Source: Corynascus novoguineensis (Eukaryota > Ascomycota > Sordariomycetes > Sordariales > Chaetomiaceae). Taken from it: a DNA stretch of 64,000 nucleotides. The stretch covers positions 62,001 to 126,000 of the forward strand of contig MU857601.1 in the NCBI GenBank assembly GCA_033296725.1, written 5' to 3'. Positions 33,933-43,810 of the stretch are shown in pieces; position 1 is the stretch's first letter; every line of letters starts with the position of its first letter. Under the pieces are notes generated by a model that did no database searches, was not told the origin of the DNA, and worked only from the letters and a program-made list of their open reading frames with translations. Made by a program: the position numbers and the translations under genes.

Positions 33933-34827
33933 CCTGGTTTGATGATTTTAGGTGAGGAGATTTGCTCTGTCTTTGCTTGTCCTGGGGGCTTGTATGGGTT
34001 GAAAGTTGTCACTGTTTCCAGTTGAAGCTGGGAAGGAGAATACATGATTTATACCAGGAGGAAGAGTTCGCAATCACCCAAGACGCACGAGCAGAAAAGT
34101 CTGATAAATCTGGGATTAGGTTCAAGGAATAAAGGTGGTCACGGCAGATGGTTGAAATTGGGTCACCGAACCCTGCCGCATATCTTGCATACTGCATCTG
34201 ATCGAAGAATGGGCTGGACCATCGACGTGGCGTGGCGTTGGGGGCAAGATCACACAACTGTGGTGCCGCTATCCCGAGAGCTGCAGATGATGATGCCATG
34301 TTGAGCTCGGAGACAGTCGAGTAGTTCAGGAGTTAGCGGCAGTTCAGAGGCAAGAAGGACTCGCACGCCCCCGCCCAAAGTACCGTGTTTATTTTCGGTA
34401 GGTTGATAGACTCGGTTTGATTCGGCATTGTGGTCACCGACACATGCTTCTTCGCCCTCGCATTGGGATGCAGATGTGGGACTTCAACTTGAACGTACGT
34501 AGGGAGTGGTGTATGGTTACGGCTCTGAGCCGCAGTTGTTGAGGGCCATCATACATTGCCACGGAGGACCCTAGAAGAAGCACCTACTGGAGAAACGCCT
34601 GGGTCAGATATCAGCTTATACCGCACCTTTCCCCTCTAGGGATAATCAGATAACTGGTCTGTTTCTGAAGGAAAGAGTGCCCTGCTACCGCCTGTCTGTC
34701 ACACACTCTTCGAGCACACCATGCCTTTAAGACCATTTTTTCCCAAACTCGGGCCCCCTCCCCGCTCAACGTTCGGAGGCAAAAAAAATGTCTTAGAGGA
34801 ACCCGAGCAGGAAAGGAAGAACGGAAA
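33933..34827. other. Divergent spacer between two secreted-protein genes
   Basis: It should contain both promoters. ORFs at 34009-34299 (minus) and from 34721 (plus) have no recognised domain and are not called. Confidence 0.45.
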
Positions 34828-35688
34828 ATGCAGTGCTTCCTCAGATTGCTCTTCATCCTCAGCCTTTTCAGCACAAGCGCCCTCGCAGCCCCCAAGGGGG
34901 ACTTTGTTCATGTTGCCAACGAGACTAAAGCTGCCCCCCATTCTGGAGCTGGAAGCATCAAAACTCTCAACAGCAACTCCCTTGTTGCCAGAAAATCCAC
35001 CAATATCCCAGACGGAGACATCCCCGAGGTCCTCCCGGCCCTCAATAGGGCCGTACACAGAGCTAGCCTCGCTGAAGGGCCAAACTATCCAGGAGACGCC
35101 GAGTTCCTCGACAACCTCGAACGCCTCCTTGAGATCATTGCAGCGCACGTCAAGCGCATGCGCCAATCCAAGGCCGTACTTGGCGGGGCCAACGGTCCAA
35201 CTGACGGCGCTCCCCAACGATATGAAGCTGCCCCGTCTCCGACCCTCGCCGCCAACTCTGGGAAAACAGCTTCGAAAGCCCTCGAGCCCGTTATCATAAA
35301 CTATGACGACATGTTCCCCGATTGCCAATCCCAGGGAGAGCTTCCACAACGAAAACAAGGCGACGGTACCGAAGACGGCCAAGTCAACCTGGCTGACGGT
35401 CACGGTAACGGCCCGCAGGTCCAGTACAGCGAGCGTGGCAACGGCGGCACAAGCTTTAATATCATCTGCAAGGGCATCAGCGTGTGCAACCCCGTGACGA
35501 TCGTCAACGACAGGGGCGGCCGGAGACGAAAGTTAGACAAGCTCGACAAAGCAGCCGCCAAGAGGCGCAAGAAGGTGGAGAAGCAGAGGCACAGAGAGGG
35601 CACAAGGCGGAAGCTGACGCAAAAGCTGAGGTCAAAGCTGCGACCAAAGCCAAAGCAGAAGGACCAGGAGATTTTCTGTCTGCCCTGA
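34828..35688 (+). CDS. Putative secreted protein with a basic C-terminal tail, unknown function
   Basis: One exon encodes 286 residues. The first 20 are a good signal peptide (MQCFLRLLFILSLFSTSALA, cleavage before APKG). The body is polar, with a moderately conserved-looking block NIICKGISVCNPVTIVNDRG near 206-225 holding two Cys. The final 60 residues are very rich in Lys and Arg (RRKLDKLDKAAAKRRKK onward). No family is recognised. The locus is also open for 192 codons in another plus frame (from 34721) and 234 codons on the minus strand. The signal peptide is the main reason for choosing this frame. An effector-like or wall-binding protein is possible but unproven. Confidence 0.5.
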   Translation: MQCFLRLLFILSLFSTSALAAPKGDFVHVANETKAAPHSGAGSIKTLNSNSLVARKSTNIPDGDIPEVLPALNRAVHRASLAEGPNYPGDAEFLDNLERLLEIIAAHVKRMRQSKAVLGGANGPTDGAPQRYEAAPSPTLAANSGKTASKALEPVIINYDDMFPDCQSQGELPQRKQGDGTEDGQVNLADGHGNGPQVQYSERGNGGTSFNIICKGISVCNPVTIVNDRGGRRRKLDKLDKAAAKRRKKVEKQRHREGTRRKLTQKLRSKLRPKPKQKDQEIFCLP

Positions 35689-36413
35689 TGCCGTTCTGGT
35701 GGTTGGTTCAGAGGGGGGAAACAAGAGTGATTGTGCTTTTTAACCACTGGTGGGCTTATTTTACTAGTGGCAATGAGAGAGTAGCAGTTAGGATAACTAA
35801 TTATATGTATTCGAGCATCTTCTGTTCAACAGTTCCCTCTTTATGCGCGCCGGGTGAACTATCAAGATGTACTGTAAAGAATATCGCCTCCTTGACGTAG
35901 GAGAAGACCAGCAAAACAGAGATAGTCAAGAAACAAGAACCAGAGAAATCTCATAGACTAGTGCTATCTAGCCTTAATGGGGATCGTCAGCCACAAATCC
36001 TTCAAAGGTTTTCCCAATGCAAGAAATTAGATGGTATGTCCAAAGCAGCCCAGCATCTTGTTGCTGTCAAATAACCACGTGGTGCTCACTTCAATGAGGA
36101 AAAGCGGTGTCAAATACAGTATGGTACTCGCATGTGATCACATCTTCGAGTGGGACAAATAACCCAGGCAGAGCCGTCAGTCACTGTTCATTGACCGTGT
36201 AGATATCTCAGGTCTATCAGGTTACAAAAGGATGCATGAAAAACCGTATACCTGACATTTCTATCACAAACTCACTCAGTAATAGCAGCTCACTGAGGTC
36301 GATCTGACGCCAAACGCCACTTCATATTACTTATCGAAACACGTTACATACAACAGCTCCCAAAAGCTAGTAAGCAGAGCCCCCTTTCCCCCCGCCGAGA
36401 CGCAAAGCTACTT
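35689..36413. other. Convergent spacer before the P450 gene
   Basis: AT-richer, with presumed 3' UTRs and no gene seen. Confidence 0.5.
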
Positions 36414-38447
36414 TCAATAGTGAGGGCGCCTACCCGCCAACCACGCCAAACCCTCATTCTGATCGACCATGGCGGGGCGAATGTTGGCCAGCAACCGGCT
36501 ACCACGCCTCACGAGAAAATCCCTATGGTTCCTTTCTTGGGCATCGCCTTGAGGAGTGTCGACGGGCGGCTCGACATGCCGCTCGGGAAGGACGCTGACG
36601 GGCGCCTCAGGCGGAGAATTAACCGGGGACTCAGAAGGCGTGCCAACAGGCGTCCCAGAAGTGGTGTCGATAGGCGATTCTGGAGGGGTGTTCACAGGTG
36701 AGTCCTCAGGGGTGTCGACAACTGAGTACACAGGGGTATTAGGAGGGGTGCCGGAGGGATTGTTGTAGTAGAATCCTTTGCCTTCCGACACAGACTTGTC
36801 GACATGCGGCTTATTAGAGGGGTAAATGATAGGCTTGGCCACAACAGTGACGCCGTCCCTAGGCCGCAGCACAAGACGCCACATCTTCCACTCCTCTGGG
36901 TCCGGCGTGCTCTCGTCGCGGCGAAATTCGAAGCGGCTCAGCATGACACATAACATAATCTTCATCTCGACCTCAGCAAACTTGCGTCCGAGGCAGCCGC
37001 GTGGCCCCTGCAGAAAGGTCATAAAGGCATTGGGCACGGCGGTCTCGGGCAGGTTGTCCCAGCGGTCCGGGTTGAAGGTGTTGGCATCGTTACCCCAGAA
37101 CCACTCCATGCGGTTGATCGCATTGGCGAGAATGTAAACGATGGTGCGAGCAGGCACTTTGTAGCCATTGATGACATCGTCAGCGACAGACTCGCGCACC
37201 GTCATGGGGATAGGTGGAATGTAACGGAGCGATTCGCGGCAGACGTTGTCGAGGTAGGGCAGGCGGTCCGGGTCTGTCAAGGTCATTGACCTGTCGTACG
37301 TGAAATCGGGATCGAAAAGGAAGGGCATGTGCTCCCTGATCTCGTTGCGCAGGCGCGTCTGCATTTCCGGGTGGATCGACAGCAGGTGGATCGTCCAGGT
37401 GACGCCCGTGGCGGTCGTGTCGTGACCGGCCGCGAGAAACGTCATGATTTGATCGCGCATAGTCTCGAAGGATAGGCCCGGTTCGCCCTTCTGCTTGAGC
37501 TTCATGTTCTCCTGGGCGATGAGGGCCAAGACGTCCTTGGCGTTTGCTGCATTTTCTGCCTCTTCGAGCTTCTCGGTGATGATTTTCGTAGCCTCAGTCA
37601 TGATAATGTCGCGCGCCTCCTCCATGTCGCGGTTCATCTGGGCTGGGATGTGTTTTGAGGCCGGGAAGAAGGCCTGAACGCCATGTAGAATACGCGAGGT
37701 GAGGTCAAAGTTGAACACCAGTCGGTACGCACGACGAATTGGCAGCGTGGCATCCCTGAGCGAGTCGATCTCGTAGCCAAACCCGGCCACTCCGATGATG
37801 TCAAGCGTGCACCGGTTAAGCCACTCCAGAATCTCGAACGAAATAGACGGCTCGCCAGTCATATCCAGCTCGCGCCGCTGTAGATCGGCCATCAGCAACG
37901 CCTTCTCCCAGAAGACCGGAGTGAACGAGCGGATGGCTGAGATAGAGAACCCGGGGTTAAGCGTCTTGCGCTGATTCGCGTGCTCGGGACCCTCGGCCAG
38001 GAGGACACCCTCGCCGAGGATGCGCACCATCCACAGTTTGGCACGCAGTGGCTTGGGGTAGTTGTACGCGTTCTTAACCGTCAGGTGCCGGATGCCCTTG
38101 TCGTCCGCGACGGAGAGCCGCTCGCAGCCTAAGGGGAAAAAGTAGCGGATAATGGGTCCATGTTGTCGGTGCCAGCGGCGTTGCGGGATACCGCACTCTT
38201 CAGAGATGACGGGGATGATATGGCCCCAAAGAGGGAATCCCGGAACCGTCGGAACATGTCGCAACTCGGAGAAGTAGGTAGGGTAAAGCCAACCTCGCCA
38301 GATCATCCAATAGGACAGAATAATGATCAGCGTCAAAGTAGGCATCGTCGGCCAGGCCGGTTGATCCGACTTCCTCGTGATGTAGAGCGATCCTGCCGAC
38401 GCAAGCGTGAGGACAGGGATGGGAGTGTAGGCTTTGAGGAGCGCCAT
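36414..38447 (-). CDS. Cytochrome P450 with a long Pro/Ser/Thr-rich C-terminal extension
   Basis: A single exon encodes 677 residues from the only in-frame ATG (38447). Two hydrophobic N-terminal segments anchor it in the ER. The I-helix oxygen-binding motif is AGHDTT (340-345), the K-helix ExxR is ESLR (405-408), and the heme loop is FLQGPRGCLGRKF with Cys485 as thiolate ligand. All key residues are present. The catalytic domain ends near residue 542. The remaining 135 residues form a degenerate repeat of TP/SP units (such as SPVNTPPESPIDT) ending in a basic tail, unusual for a P450. Substrate is unknown. It is divergent from an MFS exporter, suggesting detoxification or a small metabolite pathway. 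Confidence 0.9.
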   Translation of the reverse strand: MALLKAYTPIPVLTLASAGSLYITRKSDQPAWPTMPTLTLIIILSYWMIWRGWLYPTYFSELRHVPTVPGFPLWGHIIPVISEECGIPQRRWHRQHGPIIRYFFPLGCERLSVADDKGIRHLTVKNAYNYPKPLRAKLWMVRILGEGVLLAEGPEHANQRKTLNPGFSISAIRSFTPVFWEKALLMADLQRRELDMTGEPSISFEILEWLNRCTLDIIGVAGFGYEIDSLRDATLPIRRAYRLVFNFDLTSRILHGVQAFFPASKHIPAQMNRDMEEARDIIMTEATKIITEKLEEAENAANAKDVLALIAQENMKLKQKGEPGLSFETMRDQIMTFLAAGHDTTATGVTWTIHLLSIHPEMQTRLRNEIREHMPFLFDPDFTYDRSMTLTDPDRLPYLDNVCRESLRYIPPIPMTVRESVADDVINGYKVPARTIVYILANAINRMEWFWGNDANTFNPDRWDNLPETAVPNAFMTFLQGPRGCLGRKFAEVEMKIMLCVMLSRFEFRRDESTPDPEEWKMWRLVLRPRDGVTVVAKPIIYPSNKPHVDKSVSEGKGFYYNNPSGTPPNTPVYSVVDTPEDSPVNTPPESPIDTTSGTPVGTPSESPVNSPPEAPVSVLPERHVEPPVDTPQGDAQERNHRDFLVRRGSRLLANIRPAMVDQNEGLAWLAGRRPHY

Positions 38448-38563
38448 GGCTGCGGTCTGGAAAGTCCCAGTTGTGATTCTTATGATGGACAAGGCTCGAA
38501 GTAGTAGAGAGAAAAAGCAAAGGAGGAACAAGAACCGACTTGAGAAAGCGATGAATCGGCCCT

Positions 38564-38571
38564 CTTATATA
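38564..38571 (-). promoter_or_regulatory. TATA box candidate of the P450 gene
   Basis: On the minus strand the sequence reads TATATAAG about 120 nt before the P450 ATG. That spacing would give a leader of roughly 90 nt. Confidence 0.5.
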
Positions 38572-39160
38572 CCAGCCCGAAGCGGTGGTGGCATGGGCGC
38601 TGATTTCCGCTCATAGACGCCAATATCTTCCCTCAACACATCCCTTAGTGCGCGTCCCTCCTGCATCAAGACCCAAAAATCGTCGCCCAGTTCAACACAT
38701 GCAGGACATAACGGCGGAGTCTTCCAGGAGAATGCGTCACCAGGTGTAGGGTTCTCGAGCTAATGCATATATTCAACAGCATGTGCTCCACAACCCGGGC
38801 CAGTTCTTGCGCCCTTAAAGAGCCAGCGTCCGCGTCGCACATGCTGAGCTGCGAGAGATGACGAAAGCTTGCCTCATGGGCAGCTTACAGGTGCTGTAAG
38901 CAATGGGATGGGTCGAACCATATATCGAGCAACAGTTGGGTTCAGAACCGGATGGATGCGACATTTCCGCTTTCATTGCCACGCGCACCTCTTCTTCCTC
39001 CACAGTCTGGCCGAGAGGAGAATTTCCGCTCGCTCAACGGTTTGCCCTCCATTGTTCGTATCTTGCTCCCACCACGGTTTTAAGACAACTGCGAGGCACA
39101 ACGCCCAGGAGCAACCCGTCTCGTGGAGCACCAGTCGTTTGTTCCACTCTCAACGAACGT

Positions 39161-39232
39161 GTGAGTATACCATAGTCAAGGCCAGCAGTGCTTGAAAGGT
39201 TGAAGGACGGGTTCTAACACATAATTGCTTAG
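39161..39232 (+). other. Probable 5' UTR intron of the MFS gene
   Basis: A 72-nt stretch has a consensus donor (GTGAGT), a branch site (TTCTAAC) and a TAG acceptor. The frame of the first coding exon is closed upstream by a TAA at 39081 with no ATG in between, so the upstream exon is non-coding. Confidence 0.6.
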
Positions 39233-39287
39233 GTACTTGTTCCAAAAGTCCAGGCTGCTGAGCCTCAACCCCGAATTGCCCGAGAGC

Positions 39288-41319
39288 ATGATGTCGACAC
39301 AAGAGCAGCAACAGCGGGATCAGCAATTCCAGCGGGATCGGTGTATATGCGAGATGAATTTGCGACCGCCGCCACGGACCACTTGCCGGTTAGAAGAGAC
39401 ACTGTTCAATGCCGAGGACATACTGGGTTTCGAGCGCGTTGTAACAGCGCTTGAGCACAAAAAGAAGTCCCCAAATTCAAGCGAGTCGTCGAAGAAAGGC
39501 GAACATGAGAAGTGTGGCGATAATTCGGACCAGAACGGCTTCGTGACGGGATATCCCCTCGCATGCTTGATGGCTGGTATCATGCTCGCCCAGTTCCTGG
39601 TTTCGATCGATCGCACCATCATCTCCACAGTAAGTCTTGGTGATACGAGGTCCATTTTCCCCCTAATGTACTAAACGTCGTCCGCGTAGGCGATCCCCTA
39701 CGTCACCCATGAGTTCCAGTCAACGCCAGACATCGGCTGGTACGGCTCGGCGTACCTGCTCACGGCATGCGCCTTCCAGCCGATGTTTGGGCGAGTATTC
39801 ACGCTTTTCTCGGTCAAAGAAGCGTACTTGACGGCCATGTCCCTGTTTGAAATCGGCTCGCTGCTTTGCGGAGCTGCGCCAAACTCTATTGTCTTAATCG
39901 TTGGGCGAGCAATCGCGGGCCTCGGTAGCGCAGGAATCTTGACCGGGAGCTTTGTGATCGTCGGGACGGCGGCCCCTCTCCAATCACGCCCAATGCTAAT
40001 GGCTGTCGTCGGCACAATGTGAGTAGCTTAATCTTTGCTATGGTGTTTGTTGCCTCTGCTAATTCGACTAAGGTTCGGTGTCGGCGCCACTACTGGGCCT
40101 CTGCTTGGCGGCGTGTTCACAGATCTTGTGGTAAGCCCCCCTTGTCGTTGCCCGGCGGCAGGATATGTTGCTGACGTCGTGGCAGTCGTGGCGCTGGTGC
40201 TTCTATGTTAACCTTCCAATTGGAGGCGCAACCGTCCTGGCGATGGTCTTGTTCTTCCATCCCAGGCGAAGCGAGAACGCACGCCGTGGGTTCATTGAAC
40301 GGCTCTTGGAATTGGACATAGCTGGGAATGTGCTGTTCCTCGGCGCGGCCATTATGTTCTTCCTCGCGCTTGAGTACACCACGCAGGGCGTAGCATGGAA
40401 TAATGTTAGGGTCATTGGGCTTCTCGGCGGGTCTTTCCAAGCCACGCTCTTCTTTATCGCGTGGCAATGGCGACAAGGCGATGCCGCGTTGATGCCGCCT
40501 AGAATCATCACACAGCGCACCGTGGCGGCATCATGTGGTATGGCCTTCATGATCTATGCGGCGCTGATCAACCTGACCTATTTTTTGCCCGTCTGGTTCC
40601 AGGCAATCCGCGGCGTCAGCGCCATACAGTCGGGCGTCAATATGATCCCTTACTTTGTGGTCAACGCCGGCTTTTCGTTAGTGGCCGGCGCATTCGTCTC
40701 CAAGACTGGCTACGTGACGCCGCCAGCGGTGATTGGCAGCGCCATCGGTACCATAGGTTTGGGGCTCATGACATTGCTTCGTGTCGATATGACGACGGCG
40801 CAATGGGTGGGCTACCAAGTGCTGACAAGCGCTGGATTCGGCATCTCAATCCAACAGGGCTTCATGGCGGTCCAGACGGTACTCGAAGAGAAAGACATGG
40901 CCATCGCGACAGCGGCTGTGGTGGCATCGCAATCCCTCGGCGGCGCCGTCTTCTTGCCTGTGGGGAACAGTATATTCCACAGCCAGCTCATTCGCGCCAC
41001 GGCTGCGGGCCTCTTAGACGGCCTCGACATCAAAAAGCTCATCGACAGCGGCGCTGCCTCGTTCCGTCATCTAGTGCCTGCCGAGAAACTACCGGCGATG
41101 CTCGAGATCTACAACAAGGCGCTCACTAAGGTGTTCACTGTGTCCATCCCGCTTGGCGCTCTGGCTGCCATCATCTCGTTCTTCATCGAGTGGAAGTCGG
41201 TCAAGTCCGTCGGTCGCGGCGACAGGGAGAGAGCAATCTCGGAAGATTCGGAAGAGACGGAGAAGGTTCCATCGAGACCCGGGACAAGATCAAGCACGCT
41301 CGTATCAGGCATACCATAA
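39288..41319 (+). CDS. MFS transporter, DHA2-type drug/toxin:H+ antiporter
   Basis: Exons 39288-39629, 39690-40018, 40073-40130 and 40186-41319 give 620 residues; an adjacent ATG at 39291 is equally possible. A 95-residue cytosolic head is followed by about 14 membrane segments. Signature motifs are FLVSIDRTIISTAIPYVTHE (TM1), DIGWYGSAYLLTACAFQP, the motif A-like loop GRVFTLFSVK, GRAIAGLGSAGI, motif C VGATTGPLLGG (split by intron 2) and SWRWCFYVNLPIGG. This is the pattern of fungal DHA2 exporters such as toxin and multidrug efflux pumps at the plasma membrane. It should export small organic molecules using the proton gradient. Its divergent P450 neighbour suggests a linked substrate. Confidence 0.92.
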
Positions 41320-42100
41320 TCTCAGGATAACTTAATTCGGGTTTGGATATCGTCAGGGGAAGAAAGAAGATTAAAAAAGAAAAAAAGAAAAAAAAAAAGG
41401 GAAAAGAGGGTTCCCCAAATAGTCGGCGGGTGTTGATGATCAAGAATATGTGTTAAAGGTCTGGGTACGTTACCCAAGGTAGTGCTTGCTTGGAAGAATT
41501 AAGGGTCACGCATTCATATGATATCGCCAGATACCTTAGCTTGACATCCATGGCTTCCAATCCAGAATTTAATTAGGACCGTTCTCATCTTTCGGCGCAA
41601 GGAAAAGGAAACCATAGCAACCTGAAATGTTTTTTTTTTTGCAGGTGAACTGCTCCTTCCAGCAGGTTGTGAATGAAGGTCTTGAAGGCCAAGGAAGTCG
41701 GATAAACCTCGGATAAGGCCGAGCGACCAGCTTCCCATACCATTTCGCGCAAGGCTGCGTTTTAAGGTGGGGCACGCGATAGATTATCGCCAAACGGCTC
41801 CTTTTGGACTCGTGCCAATTAAGGAAAGCTGCCATTGCTTTCCACGTCGTCCACATCTCCAGCTCTACCTTGCTCCGCGAGCCGCGCTTCATCTGTGCCC
41901 GAATTCGCACACCCCGGATATTTCACCACTGCAGCATACCCTCGCTTTGCAAGAACCTGCCTTTTGGTGTCGTGTCCTGAACATTTTCAGCCACTGGCCC
42001 TAAAAACGCTTCAGCCCCAGAGCTTGCTGTTCGTTTCGAGCGCCGACCGACCCGGGAGAGAAGACGGTTGCAGAAATAACCACCAAACACGATCGCAGAA
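41320..42100. other. Intergenic spacer before the TFIIS gene
   Basis: It holds a purine-rich A/G tract at about 41371-41408 just after the MFS gene. Short minus-strand ORFs have no domain. Confidence 0.5.
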
Positions 42101-43118
42101 ATGGACGACCAAACTCTAACGAAGCGGATAAAGTCCCTGAACAAGGCGATCGCTTCCGAACCTTCATCCGTCGTTATCGTGTTGCTCGAGGAACTGAAGA
42201 ATGCCCAAGCGCCGACTGAGGAGCAGCTTCGTGTAAGTCCGCCGTCCAGACTCGGCGTTTGGTGACCTGAGCCGGGGCAAATGCTCACTGGGGCGAACAA
42301 TGCAGTCCACCAAAGCCGGCGTCTCAGTAGGCAGGTTGCGACACAATTCCAACAAGGACATTGCGCGGCTCGCCAGCGAAATCGTTTCGAAATGGCGGAA
42401 AAGCGTCGATGCCGCAAAGGAGGCGAAAAAGCGTAAGCTGGAGCAGAGCAAGTCGCCAACACCCAAGGAATCCCCAGCGCCGCCGCCATCGTCGTCCTAC
42501 AGCACACCGTACGAAGGCGACCCGGAAAAGCGCCACTTCAGGACGGACAAGGTGGATATCTCGCGGACGGGTAACAAGGCGCGCGACGGTAGTATCGGCG
42601 TGCTCTACAATGGCCTGGCATACCGCGCGACCGAGTCGATCGAGGTGGTTCTGCAGCACGCCATGGCGGTGGAGGCGGCCGCTTTCGCCGTCTACAAGGA
42701 CACGCCCGAGTACAGGAATAAGATCCGCGGCCTCATGACCAGCCTGAAGCGCAAGGATAACCCGGAATTGGGACGTCGCGTGCTTAAGGGCGAGATTCTC
42801 CCCGAAACGTTTGTCGTCATGACGGACGAAGAGCTGGCCTCTGACGCCCAGCGCGAACGCGACCGCGCCCTCGAGCGCGAGAACATGCTTAAAGCGCAAG
42901 TTCCCATGGCCCAAAAGTCCATCAGCGTCGACCTGCAGTGTGGCAAGTGCAGGGAGAAGAAGGTGTCGTACAGTCAGGCCCAGACGCGCTCCGCTGATGA
43001 GCCCATGACGACCTTTTGCGAGTGCACCGTTTGCGGGCACCGTTGGAAGGTGAGTGTTCTGTTTTCGTGCTGGGGCGACTGCGTTCTCAATGCTAACTAT
43101 GAATTCTAGTTTTCTTAG
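42101..43118 (+). CDS. Transcription elongation factor TFIIS
   Basis: Exons 42101-42232, 42306-43049 and 43110-43118 give 294 residues. The last exon is only 9 nt (Phe-Ser-stop), completing the invariant RWKFS end. Domain I (LW/TFIIS N-domain) covers 1-80, including GVSVGRLRHNSNKDIARLAS. Domain II (central, Pol II-binding) runs about 115-245. The zinc ribbon has QCGKC and CTVC Cys pairs and the acidic hairpin QTRSADEPMTTF that reaches the polymerase active site. TFIIS stimulates transcript cleavage so arrested RNA polymerase II can resume. Nuclear. Confidence 0.95.
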
Positions 43119-43810
43119 GCATATTCGTTGCGGGAACTGGTTCTGTATAGCTCCTGCCTGCCCTTCTTTTCTCTCGTTTTCCGGCTTCTTTTCATTGCCC
43201 TGTTCGCCGGGGCGCAATTCATGGCTGGCTTTGGCTGTTTAGGGGGCAAAGGGGGTGGGGAAGTGTGTGTTCTTTTGCATTACGAAACGCAAGGGGGGGG
43301 CGTTTGGAACCTGGGGGCCATCTGGGTCATATTGAGAGAACTGGGACCTGTATGTGTCTCTAGAGGCATGCATCGCTATCAGCTAAGATGCCCTCTTCAT
43401 TTATTTTTGGTCAGGGTGTTTGCCAGCAGTGACTGGCTAAACGGAGTATAGGATTTAAAAGGAGTCAAAAGGCGTTCGCTGCTACTCTTTGCCAAGCACG
43501 AAAGCAGACGGCCCCAAATTGGGGAAAGTGGCAATCCAGTCTCCCTATGAACATCCAGATGAGGCGCGCAGCTGAAATAGTCCATGCACATATAGTAAGT
43601 AGTAAGGCGGGCAACTGCGGGCAACTGGGGGAAGGATGCTACTAAACTCTTCCCTTTTTTTCTTTCTTTCTTTTTTTTCTTTACTACATGAAGCGAGTTG
43701 AATACATTGCCGGACTCTTTGGGTATCAATCTAATAGCCATACACTCCGATTCTGAGCTGTATCAGGCCCAGTGTATGTGTGTGTGTGTGTGTGTGTGCA
43801 TTGGTACCCA
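43119..43810. other. Convergent spacer with pyrimidine tract
   Basis: It lies between the TFIIS and cysteine synthase-like stops. It contains a T/C-rich tract at about 43651-43682 and a (TG)11 microsatellite. No gene is seen. Confidence 0.5.
43777..43798 (+). repeat. (TG)11 microsatellite
   Basis: Eleven TG units sit 12 nt beyond the stop of the minus-strand cysteine synthase-like gene, so they are likely in its 3' UTR as (CA)n. Confidence 0.9.

Larger units (their letters stand above)
38448..39287. promoter_or_regulatory. Shared divergent promoter of the P450 and MFS genes
   Basis: 840 bp separate the two start codons. It contains the P450 TATA box and a probable 5' UTR intron of the MFS gene. 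The MFS transcript must therefore start upstream of 39161, leaving little room between the two core promoters. Joint control is inferred from layout only. Confidence 0.5.

Noticed and set aside
34699..35403. 234-codon ORF on the minus strand
   Set aside because: No domain, and it overlaps the frame that carries a signal peptide. Kept only as an oddity of the locus.
38869..39195. 108-codon ORF before the MFS transporter as a coding first exon
   Set aside because: The frame does not match across the 39161-39232 intron, and the matching frame has a stop at 39081 with no ATG.
42324..43217. 297-codon ORF on the minus strand
   Set aside because: Antisense shadow of TFIIS.
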